Below are positions 1 to 7,996 of a stretch of 40,774 nucleotides of DNA, in pieces (position 1 is the stretch's first letter; every line of letters starts with the position of its first letter). Source of the stretch: Desulfobacterales bacterium (GTDB lineage: Bacteria; Desulfobacterota; Desulfobacteria; Desulfobacterales; SKZT01); assembly GCA_018399715.1 (NCBI GenBank), contig JAGYNR010000009.1, positions 1 through 40,774 on the forward strand, given 5' to 3'. A program made the translations under genes and the position numbers. The notes beneath the pieces are model-generated. The model was not told the DNA's origin. It did no database searches and worked only from the letters and a program-made list of their open reading frames with translations.

Positions 1-78
1 AAAGGTGCTGAAGATATTGAAAAAATAGAATATTATGGCGAAAGTATACACCGCTATCTTCATCGGCTTTCTGTTTAA
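1..78 (+). CDS. C-terminal end of an unidentified gene (partial)
   Basis: Frame 1 is open from the first base and ends at TAA (76-78), giving 25 residues that finish in ESIHRYLHRLSV. The start lies outside the window. The charged, helix-like tail is too short to assign to a family. It runs in the same direction as the nucleotidyltransferase/kinase gene that follows, but a 140-bp palindromic repeat lies between them, so co-transcription is uncertain. It could be a chance open frame, since 25 codons is weak evidence. Confidence 0.4.
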   Translation, partial: KGAEDIEKIEYYGESIHRYLHRLSV

Positions 79-94
79 TTCCAGAAAAGATTAC

Positions 95-238
95 ACTCGA
101 TGATCAAGTTTTTTCCCCTCATTCCGGCTAAAGCCGTAATCCAGAAGGTTTTGCTAGCTTACTGGATTCCAAGTCTCCGCTACGCCCGGAATGACGAAGT
201 TTGTTATGAGCTGAATTAAAAAAACTTGATCATTGAGT
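95..238. repeat. Palindromic MITE-like repeat with 20-bp terminal inverted repeats
   Basis: The arms at 95-114 and 219-238 are inverted copies matching at 19 of 20 positions (ACTCGATGATCAAGTTTTTT against ACTCAATGATCAAGTTTTTT). A second nested palindrome lies inside: CATTCCGG...AATCCAG on the left and CTGGATTCC...CCGGAATG on the right (120-193). There is no coding capacity. It lies about 20 bp upstream of the nucleotidyltransferase/kinase start, so a transcript reading through it would fold into a long hairpin in the 5' leader. Confidence 0.75.
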
Positions 239-259
239 TACAGGTAGATACGATTTTTT

Positions 260-1984
260 ATGAAAGCAATGATCCTGGCAGCGGGATTTGGTACCCGACT
301 GCAACCCCATACCAATTTTATGCCAAAACCCCTCTTTACGATTGCTGGGCAGTCGGTTCTGGATATGCTCATTGAGTCGTTAATCGTTGCCGGATGTGAA
401 AGCATCGTCATCAATACGCATCACTTAGCTGGAAGGATAACCGGTTTTTTACAATCCAGAATATATTCTGTCCCCATTTTTATCTCCAATGAGACCAAAA
501 TTCTCGGAACCGGCGGTGCGATTAAAAAAGCTGCCCATCTTTTAGGAGACCATCCTTTTTTACTCATCAACGGCGATATCGTTACGAATATCAACTTTAA
601 ATCCGTCTATGAGTTTCATTTAGGTCACGATTATCCCGTTACATTGGTATTACTTAATGATCCTCAACTCAATAGCGTATCCTGTGATGACCGTGGCTTT
701 GTCAAAGATTTTCAAATAGCGGAGAAACAGAAACAGGATATTGGAAGCCAGGACCGATACTATACATTTACCGGCATACAGGTTCTGGATCCCGGGATAT
801 CGCAATGGATTCCATCAGAGAGATTTTATAACAGCATTGATGCCTACCGTAGATTATTGGCATCAGGAGAATCGATAAAAGCGTTTTTCCCGAAGAATAC
901 GTATTGGATCGATATCGGTACGGAATCCAGATACAAACAAGCCTGTATAGATCAAATGGTACCCGAAGTATTCAGGCAGGTTTACGGAAAAGTTCCCCCC
1001 GCATCGATTCAGTGGCATCAGCTTGCAGGGGATGGTTCTGACCGTAAATGGTATCGACTTTCTTCCGGTGCTTTTTCCGTTATTCTTGCGGATCATGGAA
1101 TACATGGGCAACGGGAGACTTCGGAGGCCAGAGCGTTTATCTCCATTGGAAAACATCTTTATCAACAAGGTATCCCCGTGCCGGAAATATATCTTCATGA
1201 TACCTTATCCGGTCTTGTATTCTTGGAGGATTTAGGAAATGTAAATCTTCAGCAACAATTTTTCAATGACAATCAAACCAATGTTACAAAGCTATATGAG
1301 ACGGTTGTTGATCAGTTGTGCGAGATGTTCGTGAAAGGCGCTCGCGGGTTTAATCCTTCATGGACTTACCAAACGCCTCGATACAATAAACAGTTGATTC
1401 TTGAACATGAGTGCCGCTATTTTGTCGATGCTTTTCTCAATGACTACCTCGGGCTTGATGTCAAGTGGGAGCAACTGGAAGATGATTTTTTTAAACTTTC
1501 AAATAACACCTTGAAATATTCAATTAATGGTTTTATGCATCGGGATTTTCAATCCAGAAATATCATGGTTAAAGACGGGCGGGTATTTTTTATCGATTTT
1601 CAGGGCGGGCGTATGGGGCCGATTCAGTATGACCTGGCCAGTCTTATCATCGATCCTTATGTCCGGTTACCATTTGTTTTGCGGGAGCATCTGAAAAATT
1701 ATTGCAGAAACAAGCTATCTTCAATCATTTCTTTAAATAATGAAATGTTTGAAAAAGGATTTCAGTATTGCAGTATTACCCGAAACCTTCAAATTCTGGG
1801 AGCTTTTGGATTTTTATCCGGGAAAAAGAAAAAACTATTTTTCCGGGCTTACATACCTCCGGCTCTTCATATGCTAAGTAATAATCTCTCGAATTTTTTT
1901 GGAAACAAACAATTCGAACCGCTAAAAAAAGTTGTGGAAACAGTTGTGGGGCTTTTTACAACTAAAAAAATAAATTCTGGTTAA
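260..1984 (+). CDS. Fused sugar-1-phosphate nucleotidyltransferase and APH-type sugar kinase (MurU-AmgK-like)
   Basis: The protein has 574 residues in two domains. Residues 1-230 form a nucleotidyltransferase: AAGFGTRLQP (8-17), PKPLF (22-26), a GTGGAI loop (83-88) and INGD (103-106). Residues 250-574 form an aminoglycoside-phosphotransferase-like kinase: catalytic HRDF at 427-430, N434, and metal-binding D446 in FIDFQGG. In Pseudomonas, separate AmgK and MurU proteins phosphorylate MurNAc at C1 and then make UDP-MurNAc, bypassing de novo synthesis during peptidoglycan recycling. One chain carrying both in the order MurU-AmgK fits that pathway, but the sugar specificity is inferred. The first ATG is chosen. 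An alternative ATG three codons in would start directly on the ILAAG motif. There is only a weak AGG upstream as a ribosome site. The protein should be cytoplasmic. Confidence 0.8.
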   Translation: MKAMILAAGFGTRLQPHTNFMPKPLFTIAGQSVLDMLIESLIVAGCESIVINTHHLAGRITGFLQSRIYSVPIFISNETKILGTGGAIKKAAHLLGDHPFLLINGDIVTNINFKSVYEFHLGHDYPVTLVLLNDPQLNSVSCDDRGFVKDFQIAEKQKQDIGSQDRYYTFTGIQVLDPGISQWIPSERFYNSIDAYRRLLASGESIKAFFPKNTYWIDIGTESRYKQACIDQMVPEVFRQVYGKVPPASIQWHQLAGDGSDRKWYRLSSGAFSVILADHGIHGQRETSEARAFISIGKHLYQQGIPVPEIYLHDTLSGLVFLEDLGNVNLQQQFFNDNQTNVTKLYETVVDQLCEMFVKGARGFNPSWTYQTPRYNKQLILEHECRYFVDAFLNDYLGLDVKWEQLEDDFFKLSNNTLKYSINGFMHRDFQSRNIMVKDGRVFFIDFQGGRMGPIQYDLASLIIDPYVRLPFVLREHLKNYCRNKLSSIISLNNEMFEKGFQYCSITRNLQILGAFGFLSGKKKKLFFRAYIPPALHMLSNNLSNFFGNKQFEPLKKVVETVVGLFTTKKINSG

Positions 1985-2048
1985 CCATTGATTGAAAATT
2001 TGAGTCTATTTGATTATTATGTTTTAAAATTAATATCAGGAGAAATCA

Positions 2049-2591
2049 ATGGAGCATAGAATTCTTGTCGTAGATGATGAAAAGCCGATTCTGGAGCTTT
2101 TATGCGAGGTACTTCACGATCACGGTTTTAATGTAGAAACAGCAAACAATGGTGCTCAGGCGATTGAGGCATTCCAAAATAACCCGCATGACCTTGTCAT
2201 TTCTGACTTGATCATGCCGGGAATGAGTGGTTTAGAAGTTATCAGTACAATCAAGCGCCTGGATAAGGAAGTAGAAGTTATTATTCTTAGCGGCTATGCA
2301 ACCATTGACAACGCTGTAAAAGCTCTCAGAGATTACAATGCCTTTGATTTTCTAACCAAACCCCTTGATAATTTGGATGCCCTGTTGAACACCATTGAGA
2401 AAGCTCTTGAGCGCAAGCAGCTTCAAAAGGAAAACAAGTCCCTGATTGAAGCTTTAAAACAGGCCAATGACGAACTTGAAAGAAGAGTCAAGGCCAGAAC
2501 CATGGAACTGGCTCTGGTTAACGAACGGTTGAGAAAGGAATTGGCTGAGCGAAAAGAGACTGAAAAAAAGCTTCGGCAAAAAAGAAACTAA
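2049..2591 (+). CDS. Response regulator: receiver domain plus coiled coil, no output domain
   Basis: The protein has 180 residues. Residues 4-120 are a CheY-like receiver: acidic pair D9/D10, phosphoacceptor D53 in ISDLIMPGM, switch S81 in ILSGYA, and K104 in FLTKP. Residues 115-178 are a highly charged heptad-rich helix (ERRVKARTMELA, ERLRKELAERKET), like the linkers that normally lead into PAS, histidine kinase or GGDEF domains. The reading frame stops before any such domain. The start is supported by AGGAGA seven bases upstream. No sensor kinase is adjacent. It may act as a phosphorelay intermediate or through coiled-coil partners, or be a truncated regulator; the sequence does not decide this. 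Confidence 0.85.
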   Translation: MEHRILVVDDEKPILELLCEVLHDHGFNVETANNGAQAIEAFQNNPHDLVISDLIMPGMSGLEVISTIKRLDKEVEVIILSGYATIDNAVKALRDYNAFDFLTKPLDNLDALLNTIEKALERKQLQKENKSLIEALKQANDELERRVKARTMELALVNERLRKELAERKETEKKLRQKRN

Positions 2592-2612
2592 AAAAACTTG
2601 CCAGCAAATTTA

Positions 2613-3434
2613 TTACCCCGGTGTTTGGTATCTTAAAAAAACGGCTCCCCCCCAATTTTTTTCATATTCATACCACTTGCACAAAAATCCCTTTCCATTG
2701 TACTCAAAGATTATTGGATCGAATTCATGAGGACTGAACCCACTTAAAACAATCACTGAACAAGTATCATCAGCAAGCCTTGAAATTTCATGAGAGATAT
2801 TCATCAACGTAGGATACCTCAGATTTGCGGTAATCATGTCAAACCCAGGATTCAGCTGGTTCAGATCTCCATGGAAAATTTTGAATCTGTTTCCCATTCC
2901 GTTTAGATTTGCATTTTCCATAGCTTCCTTACGGGCACAGGGGTCCAGGTCGGTACCAACGGCCTGGGTGATTCCCAGTTTAAGCGCACACATCGCCAGA
3001 ATGCCCGATCCGGTACCGATATCCAGTACTTTTGTTATCGGTTTTGGGTCCATGGACCAGTTTTTTGCGATGGCCTTTTCTATACCCTTTACAGCAAGCC
3101 TTGTGGTAGGGTGTTCGCCGTTTCCAAATGAAATCCCCGGTCGGATAGCAACAATGATATCATCGGGTGACTTTGGACAGAAAAAGAAACCCTCGGGTAC
3201 CAGCACTATTCTTGATGCAATACGGACAGGCCGGTTGAAAGATTTCTCCAGATATGAATTTCCAAATTGATACGTGTAAATAAGCTCTCCTGAACCAACC
3301 AGATCTCTGATTGCCTGTTTGAAAGCTTTGGGCGTAATTTCCCGCTTTTCAGAAACTGCTTTTTGAAGCTCTATGGGAGTAACCTTTTGAATTTTTTGTT
3401 CTATGATATTTATAATTACAGTTTTCAGTTCCAT
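2613..3434 (-). CDS. PrmA-like SAM-dependent methyltransferase with N-terminal winged-helix-like region
   Basis: The protein has 273 residues. The region after residue 95 matches the ribosomal protein L11 methyltransferase (PrmA) family: FGNGEHPTTRL, the SAM-binding motif I VLDIGTGSGILAM, an acidic strand-2 end (VGTDLD), and ANLRYPTLM at the usual catalytic motif IV position. The first 75 residues are not the PrmA N-terminal domain. They look like a helical winged-helix module (TPIELQKAV, KAFKQAIRDLV). PrmA normally trimethylates L11, so the different N-terminus suggests another substrate. It is the last gene of a three-gene minus-strand operon and begins 6 bp after the LOG-domain gene ends. 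No clear Shine-Dalgarno is present, consistent with coupling. The methyltransferase fold is certain; the substrate is unknown. Confidence 0.8.
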   Translation of the reverse strand: MELKTVIINIIEQKIQKVTPIELQKAVSEKREITPKAFKQAIRDLVGSGELIYTYQFGNSYLEKSFNRPVRIASRIVLVPEGFFFCPKSPDDIIVAIRPGISFGNGEHPTTRLAVKGIEKAIAKNWSMDPKPITKVLDIGTGSGILAMCALKLGITQAVGTDLDPCARKEAMENANLNGMGNRFKIFHGDLNQLNPGFDMITANLRYPTLMNISHEISRLADDTCSVIVLSGFSPHEFDPIIFEYNGKGFLCKWYEYEKNWGGAVFLRYQTPG

Positions 3435-3440
3435 TTTATT

Positions 3441-5420
3441 TTAAAAAAGCTGCAACCGGGATCGATAAGCATCAATGACTTCCGAAGGATTATTGGTCAA
3501 GATAAGATTGTTTTTTATCCAGGCGGGCGCCCGGCTGTACCGAACCATTTCCTCGATTTGTGCAACGATATTGTTCCAAAAATGGCCATTACCTTCCGTA
3601 TCAAACAAAATCACCGGGACTTGTTCAAGAATGGACAGTTTCATATTGCACAAAGTAATGCCAAGTTCTTCCAGAGAGCCCAAACCTCCGACATTAAAGA
3701 TTGGAAATGATGCTATCTCAAACCATTTTTGACGGCTGTGTCGGCAGGTTGCCTGGAATACCTGGCAAAAATCAACCTCCCGGGTCATTGATTGATCTGT
3801 AATATCCAGAAAATTCGCACCTGAAAGAATGCCTTTGTCCCTGGCCAATTTATTTACCGACTCCATTACACCACTTCCGCCGCCGGTGACGATTCCGATA
3901 TTGCGACCCCAAAACGCCATAAGTTCGTCCAGTAATTGTCCTAATCGCTCTGTTCCCAACGGGGACAGGGGAAGGTTTGATCCATAAAAGGCAAACAGCA
4001 TGGACTTGTGAAAGTCTGCAAAGCGTTTTGGATCAATGAAATACCCTTTTCCATCCCTGATGGTATGAACCATAAGTGTATCGTTTAATGATGAAACCCA
4101 AAAGACTTCCAACCCAAAGGCGTGATATTCCAGGAGGCGGGTATGATCCAACTGAGACAAAAACGGTCCGTGTTCACAGGAAGGTTCAAAAAAATACAGT
4201 GCATTGATTTTGCCTTCACACGCCAGATTAATAATATCCCTGTGTTCTATCATATTGGGGAAATATTTCACCGCCAGCGCCGGCATGGTTTTGTTTTTCA
4301 ATTCAAAGACCCGGGCTGTCGCATAGACATGGGGACAGACACTTTTACCGGAAAAATCACGCCTTCCTGCTGTACACATGACAGGAGTCGCTGTACAGGT
4401 TTGTTCCGGCCCGTTTAAAAATATTTTTGCCTTTTGAATGCCATCACTATCATTGGGAATTACAGCCAGCGGTCTTTGAATGAAAGGACATGTAGACTGT
4501 CTTTGGGAGATCATCTTTTTTTCCAGCATGTGCAACTGGTTCAAAGAATGAAATTTTAAACCTTTTGGTGGATAATACCATTGACTGGCTTTTTTGTCTT
4601 CAGGCGCTTTGTAAATTCTGGCTGATATTAAAGGGTTTACAATCGGGTGCTCGCTGTTGTTTACAATCTCCAGATAAATGCGAATTCCTCGGGTTTTGAT
4701 GGGATCTAAAATGGTTGCCGAAAGATGTCCCCCCATTTCAAAACCACTTTGAAGTACAACATAGTGAAAATTCAAAAACATCGAACAGGTAGTGATTACC
4801 CCCTCACCAGCAGCAATCCCCAAAGCCGGAACATACTTTCGTACCTGATATCGATTGAGAATTTCGCGTCCATCTTTACGTATCAGGATTCTCCCGATTG
4901 TTTTGTTGTCGAGATCTTCTTTGAGCTTATAGATAACACGATGAGGAGAAATAACAATACTGCCGTCACTGGTGATTGTGGTTGATGCCGGAAGTTTCAA
5001 CTCTGACCGTTCGACCGCTGCCAGGACTTCATCGGAAGAAAGCAAGGCATCCGGATCACAAAACACAACACGTCCGATCGGAAGTCCGGTAGTAAAAAAG
5101 TCCTTAAGTTTTTCCAGGCCGGGATATCCCCTGATAACAGGTGAGGCTTTAAATTTAAGGGTGAGCATATTTTTTTCCAGGTTAACTGTTGACGGTGACT
5201 CACAGACAATCTGAACCCCTAGCCGGGCAATGCGGGATCGTTCACTGAATACCAAATGTTCTGACTGATATTTTACCTTTTCAACCAACTTTTCGTTCAG
5301 CTGGAAAGACGCCAAAAAATAAAGATTTTTTTCATCTGATCCCAGGACTTCGGAAATGTTTCCATCTTTCGTCTGCAACAGCCCACGAAATAACAAGTGA
5401 TTTTCTTTCTTTGAAGGCAT
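3441..5420 (-). CDS. Large protein with C-terminal LOG-family (lysine-decarboxylase-like) Rossmann domain
   Basis: The protein has 659 residues from the ATG at 5420, which has AAGGAA nine bases upstream. A GTG two codons earlier, at 5426, would sit only three bases from that site. Residues from about 474 to the end resemble LOG/TIGR00730 nucleotide-binding proteins: FAFYGSN, VTGGGSGVMES (phosphate-binding loop), and the paired HSRQKWFE and VGGLGSLEE segments, which carry the Arg and Glu that are catalytic in LOG phosphoribohydrolases. LOG enzymes hydrolyse nucleoside 5'-monophosphates. The remaining 470 residues match nothing I recognise. They look mostly beta-rich, with scattered cysteines near residues 310-370. 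The upstream neighbour is a SidJ-like pseudokinase candidate 38 bp away (5420 to 5459), and the downstream neighbour is a methyltransferase. A role processing a nucleotide by-product is inference. Confidence 0.75.
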   Translation of the reverse strand: MPSKKENHLLFRGLLQTKDGNISEVLGSDEKNLYFLASFQLNEKLVEKVKYQSEHLVFSERSRIARLGVQIVCESPSTVNLEKNMLTLKFKASPVIRGYPGLEKLKDFFTTGLPIGRVVFCDPDALLSSDEVLAAVERSELKLPASTTITSDGSIVISPHRVIYKLKEDLDNKTIGRILIRKDGREILNRYQVRKYVPALGIAAGEGVITTCSMFLNFHYVVLQSGFEMGGHLSATILDPIKTRGIRIYLEIVNNSEHPIVNPLISARIYKAPEDKKASQWYYPPKGLKFHSLNQLHMLEKKMISQRQSTCPFIQRPLAVIPNDSDGIQKAKIFLNGPEQTCTATPVMCTAGRRDFSGKSVCPHVYATARVFELKNKTMPALAVKYFPNMIEHRDIINLACEGKINALYFFEPSCEHGPFLSQLDHTRLLEYHAFGLEVFWVSSLNDTLMVHTIRDGKGYFIDPKRFADFHKSMLFAFYGSNLPLSPLGTERLGQLLDELMAFWGRNIGIVTGGGSGVMESVNKLARDKGILSGANFLDITDQSMTREVDFCQVFQATCRHSRQKWFEIASFPIFNVGGLGSLEELGITLCNMKLSILEQVPVILFDTEGNGHFWNNIVAQIEEMVRYSRAPAWIKNNLILTNNPSEVIDAYRSRLQLF

Positions 5421-5458
5421 TGACACAGTTTCCTTATGATAATTATAAATGAGATATT

Positions 5459-7090
5459 TTATTGCAATGAATTTAACTGAACAGCCGGTTTAGGATACCG
5501 TTGTTGTTGATGCCAAAACCTGTCTGATATACATATCGCTGACATAGCAGCTACCCCTTCTATTAGTTCGGGAACCGAAATGGTCTCATTAAACCCTCCA
5601 AGATGGGGCCCGCTTAAAATGACAATTTCCTGTGCCCCTTTTTTCATCTGGCTTATCTGCTGCCTGGAAATCCCCCTTCTTAAAAGAAAATCCTGAAATT
5701 CAGGATCTGACATTGCATTTTGATCTGCAACTCTTAAAATTTCCTCCATATGCCTGTCAACGCCCATCTCCTGGATCATTCGGTCTACCAATAAATCGGG
5801 ATCAAACGGAAATTTGTCGCAAAAAGAAATACCTGTAAAGCCGAGATAATAATGGCAAAAAATTCCTTTTATTATTGTTTTCAACAACTGTGGATCAAAC
5901 AAATTCCGGACATCAACGGGTTGGCCATATTCATCAAGACCTACTTTTTTAACGTCTTTATTTCGAAAATAACTGGCCGCCACCAGAAGCAAACTCAAAA
6001 ACTGAGCGCCCATATGCCGGTATAAATCCATATGCTGGCCATTTAAGACACAAAAATGTTCGAAATCCCGAAGACCACTTTCCCCTAAATTCGGAAAAGT
6101 ACAGGAATCCAGCCAACGATCCAGCCGCCCTGCCCGAAACCACTCATAACGACCGTGATCCCGCCTTCTATTGATTTGAACCCGATTATGAAAAAGCGGA
6201 ATAAGAGCTGAATGAATTACTCCTTTCGATGTAAGGTTACCTAGCAGCCACGCATTTCGAAACATTATTTCTGTAAATTTCGATGAAAGATTTTTTCGGG
6301 CGATAATATCTTTGTTTGCGTAGCCGAAATAATCCTTATGGGCCAAAAAAGCAATGACATATCTTTGTGGGTGAAGATTTTCTGGTATGTGTACCGGTAT
6401 ATTTTTAAGTCTGAATACATTTTGATTTTTGATTTGAATAGGAATGGGAATATCGAACCGTCTGGAAAATCTATAATTGTTTGATTGCAGATGCTCGATC
6501 CATAAAATTTCTTTCTCAAGCATTTCCGGCGTATCAGAAGATCTGGCGAATTTAAAAACTGCAAGACAATCATTTTTTATGCAGTGACCAACAAGACTTC
6601 TTCCAATAAAATGGGGAAGTGTTTTAATTTTCAATCCCTTATTGTCTACCAGTTGACTCCAGGACACAGATGGTATTTTTTCTATGTTAGCAGACAACAT
6701 CTTAGGTTTTCGTATATTAAGAGGAAGGGCACCAAGCGCCTCTGCCGTAGCCCGGTGCGCATGACCTGTTGTAAAAAATAAGGCCTGTTTGAGCGAAGCT
6801 AACGCAAATTCAGCTATACGGTGTCTTAAATGGCCGGTAACAATGGTACAAAGCGTATCGGCGATTAACCGAAAAAGAAAAAAACTCTGACGCTGACAGG
6901 CGAACGTCTTATCTTTCAACAGGGTTTCCAAAATCCGGACAGTTTCCGGCCTTATCGTTTGAGGATAGTTTTCAGCCAGCCACTGAAGTTCATAGACGCC
7001 AAAATACTTTGCTGTAAAGTCAGAAAAGTTACTCTGAATTTTTTCTTCAGCCAGTAACAGTTCTTTTTTTGGATCAAATGCAATGTTCAT
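5459..7090 (-). CDS. Putative SidJ-related pseudokinase
   Basis: The protein has 543 residues. Residues 1-130 are helical. Residues 160-345 follow a protein-kinase-like plan without standard motifs: a lysine strand LAVFKFARS (K180), a helix with MLEKEILWIEHL (E192/E194), then TSKGVIHSALIPLFHN (H293, N302) where an HRD loop would be expected, and GRLDRWLDSC (D324). From memory this resembles proteins annotated as SidJ-related pseudokinases; I could not run a search. SidJ of Legionella uses a kinase fold to adenylylate and glutamylate its target instead of phosphorylating it. There is no signal peptide. It is the first gene of the operon with the LOG-domain protein and the PrmA-like methyltransferase. 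Being a gene of this length is secure; the family assignment is moderate to low. Confidence 0.5.
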   Translation of the reverse strand: MNIAFDPKKELLLAEEKIQSNFSDFTAKYFGVYELQWLAENYPQTIRPETVRILETLLKDKTFACQRQSFFLFRLIADTLCTIVTGHLRHRIAEFALASLKQALFFTTGHAHRATAEALGALPLNIRKPKMLSANIEKIPSVSWSQLVDNKGLKIKTLPHFIGRSLVGHCIKNDCLAVFKFARSSDTPEMLEKEILWIEHLQSNNYRFSRRFDIPIPIQIKNQNVFRLKNIPVHIPENLHPQRYVIAFLAHKDYFGYANKDIIARKNLSSKFTEIMFRNAWLLGNLTSKGVIHSALIPLFHNRVQINRRRDHGRYEWFRAGRLDRWLDSCTFPNLGESGLRDFEHFCVLNGQHMDLYRHMGAQFLSLLLVAASYFRNKDVKKVGLDEYGQPVDVRNLFDPQLLKTIIKGIFCHYYLGFTGISFCDKFPFDPDLLVDRMIQEMGVDRHMEEILRVADQNAMSDPEFQDFLLRRGISRQQISQMKKGAQEIVILSGPHLGGFNETISVPELIEGVAAMSAICISDRFWHQQQRYPKPAVQLNSLQ

Positions 7091-7198
7091 TTAATAACCG
7101 CTATTTTACGGAGTAATATTTATTAATCATGATGGTTTAACAGAAATTGACAGGATAATCAATCATACTCACAGGAATCCTGGAATTTCAAAATGGGA

Positions 7199-7228
7199 CT
7201 TTCATTTAAAAATCTGAAGGACTATAAT
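7199..7228 (+). promoter_or_regulatory. Candidate promoter for the glycine-zipper lipoprotein
   Basis: A perfect -10 hexamer TATAAT lies at 7223-7228, with only a weak -35 (CTTTCA/TTCATT around 7199-7206). Transcription would begin near 7235, about 33 bases before the ATG at 7268. This also argues against the longer reading frame that opens at 7193. Confidence 0.35.
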
Positions 7229-7267
7229 AGAGCTGTTTTTTTAGAATTTAAACGTAAGGAGGTATTT

Positions 7268-7996
7268 ATGAAAAAGAAATGGATATTCGGTTTAATTTTG
7301 GCTGTTTTGTTGGCTTTTGGATGTTCTAAAAGCTATAAAGTAAAGCCGCTTCCATTTAAATCTCCGATGGCTTATGAAAATGTCAAAGAGTTAAATGGAG
7401 CCCAGATAGCTGCAAAGGCTTTCACGGACAAAACCGAGGCAAATGAAGCTTTTGGTTTTGATATTCTGGGTGCCGGTATGCTTCCGGTACAGGTTATTTT
7501 TGACAACCAGGGCAATCAATCCCTTGAAATAGTCGGGGGTCAAACTTTTCTGGAAGATCAGACAGGCAATTTATGGCCGATTTTAAGTTCTACCATTGCC
7601 TATGAGCGGGCAACACAGTATGCCAGGTCGGAAAATATTGTTAAAGAGGGTACTTTTCATGGCTTGTGGGGTGCAGCCGCAGGCGGTATCATCGGCGCAG
7701 CAATCGGAATCGTAAGCGGGGAGAATATCGGCACTGCTGCAGGAAAAGGCGCCGCTATCGGAGGCGCTGCAGGTGCCACCATTGGTTCTGCAAAAGGTTA
7801 TGATTCTAATGAAGCCAGGCAGGAAATCATTACCGATTTACGAGATAAATCACTTAAAAACAAACCGGTAGCACCAAAAAGTATTGCTCATGGATTTCTT
7901 TTTTTTCCGGGTGAAGCTAATTCCGCTCATCAGCTTCGCTTACAGTTAAAAGAAAAGGACACGGGAAAAATTCATGTTTTAAATCTGGTTTTTTAA
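7268..7996 (+). CDS. Glycine-zipper outer-envelope lipoprotein
   Basis: The protein has 242 residues. The start at 7268 is chosen because AAGGAGG lies just upstream and the protein then begins with a classic lipoprotein signal: MKKKW, a hydrophobic core, and lipobox AFGC with the acylated cysteine near residue 19. Starting at the in-frame ATG at 7193 would bury the signal. In the middle, about 45 residues form a Gly/Ala-rich zipper (GAAAGGIIGAAIGIV, then AAIGGAAGATIGS), as found in membrane-inserting or pore-like envelope proteins. Both flanking regions look soluble. The residue after Cys is Ser, which suggests outer-membrane rather than inner-membrane sorting. The 3' end overlaps the convergent mazG by 18 bp. 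The specific function is unknown. Confidence 0.8.
   Translation: MKKKWIFGLILAVLLAFGCSKSYKVKPLPFKSPMAYENVKELNGAQIAAKAFTDKTEANEAFGFDILGAGMLPVQVIFDNQGNQSLEIVGGQTFLEDQTGNLWPILSSTIAYERATQYARSENIVKEGTFHGLWGAAAGGIIGAAIGIVSGENIGTAAGKGAAIGGAAGATIGSAKGYDSNEARQEIITDLRDKSLKNKPVAPKSIAHGFLFFPGEANSAHQLRLQLKEKDTGKIHVLNLVF

Noticed and set aside
7193-7267. N-terminal extension of the glycine-zipper lipoprotein
   Set aside because: It would place 25 residues before a clear signal peptide, overlaps the candidate promoter, and the strong AAGGAGG site sits at the later ATG.
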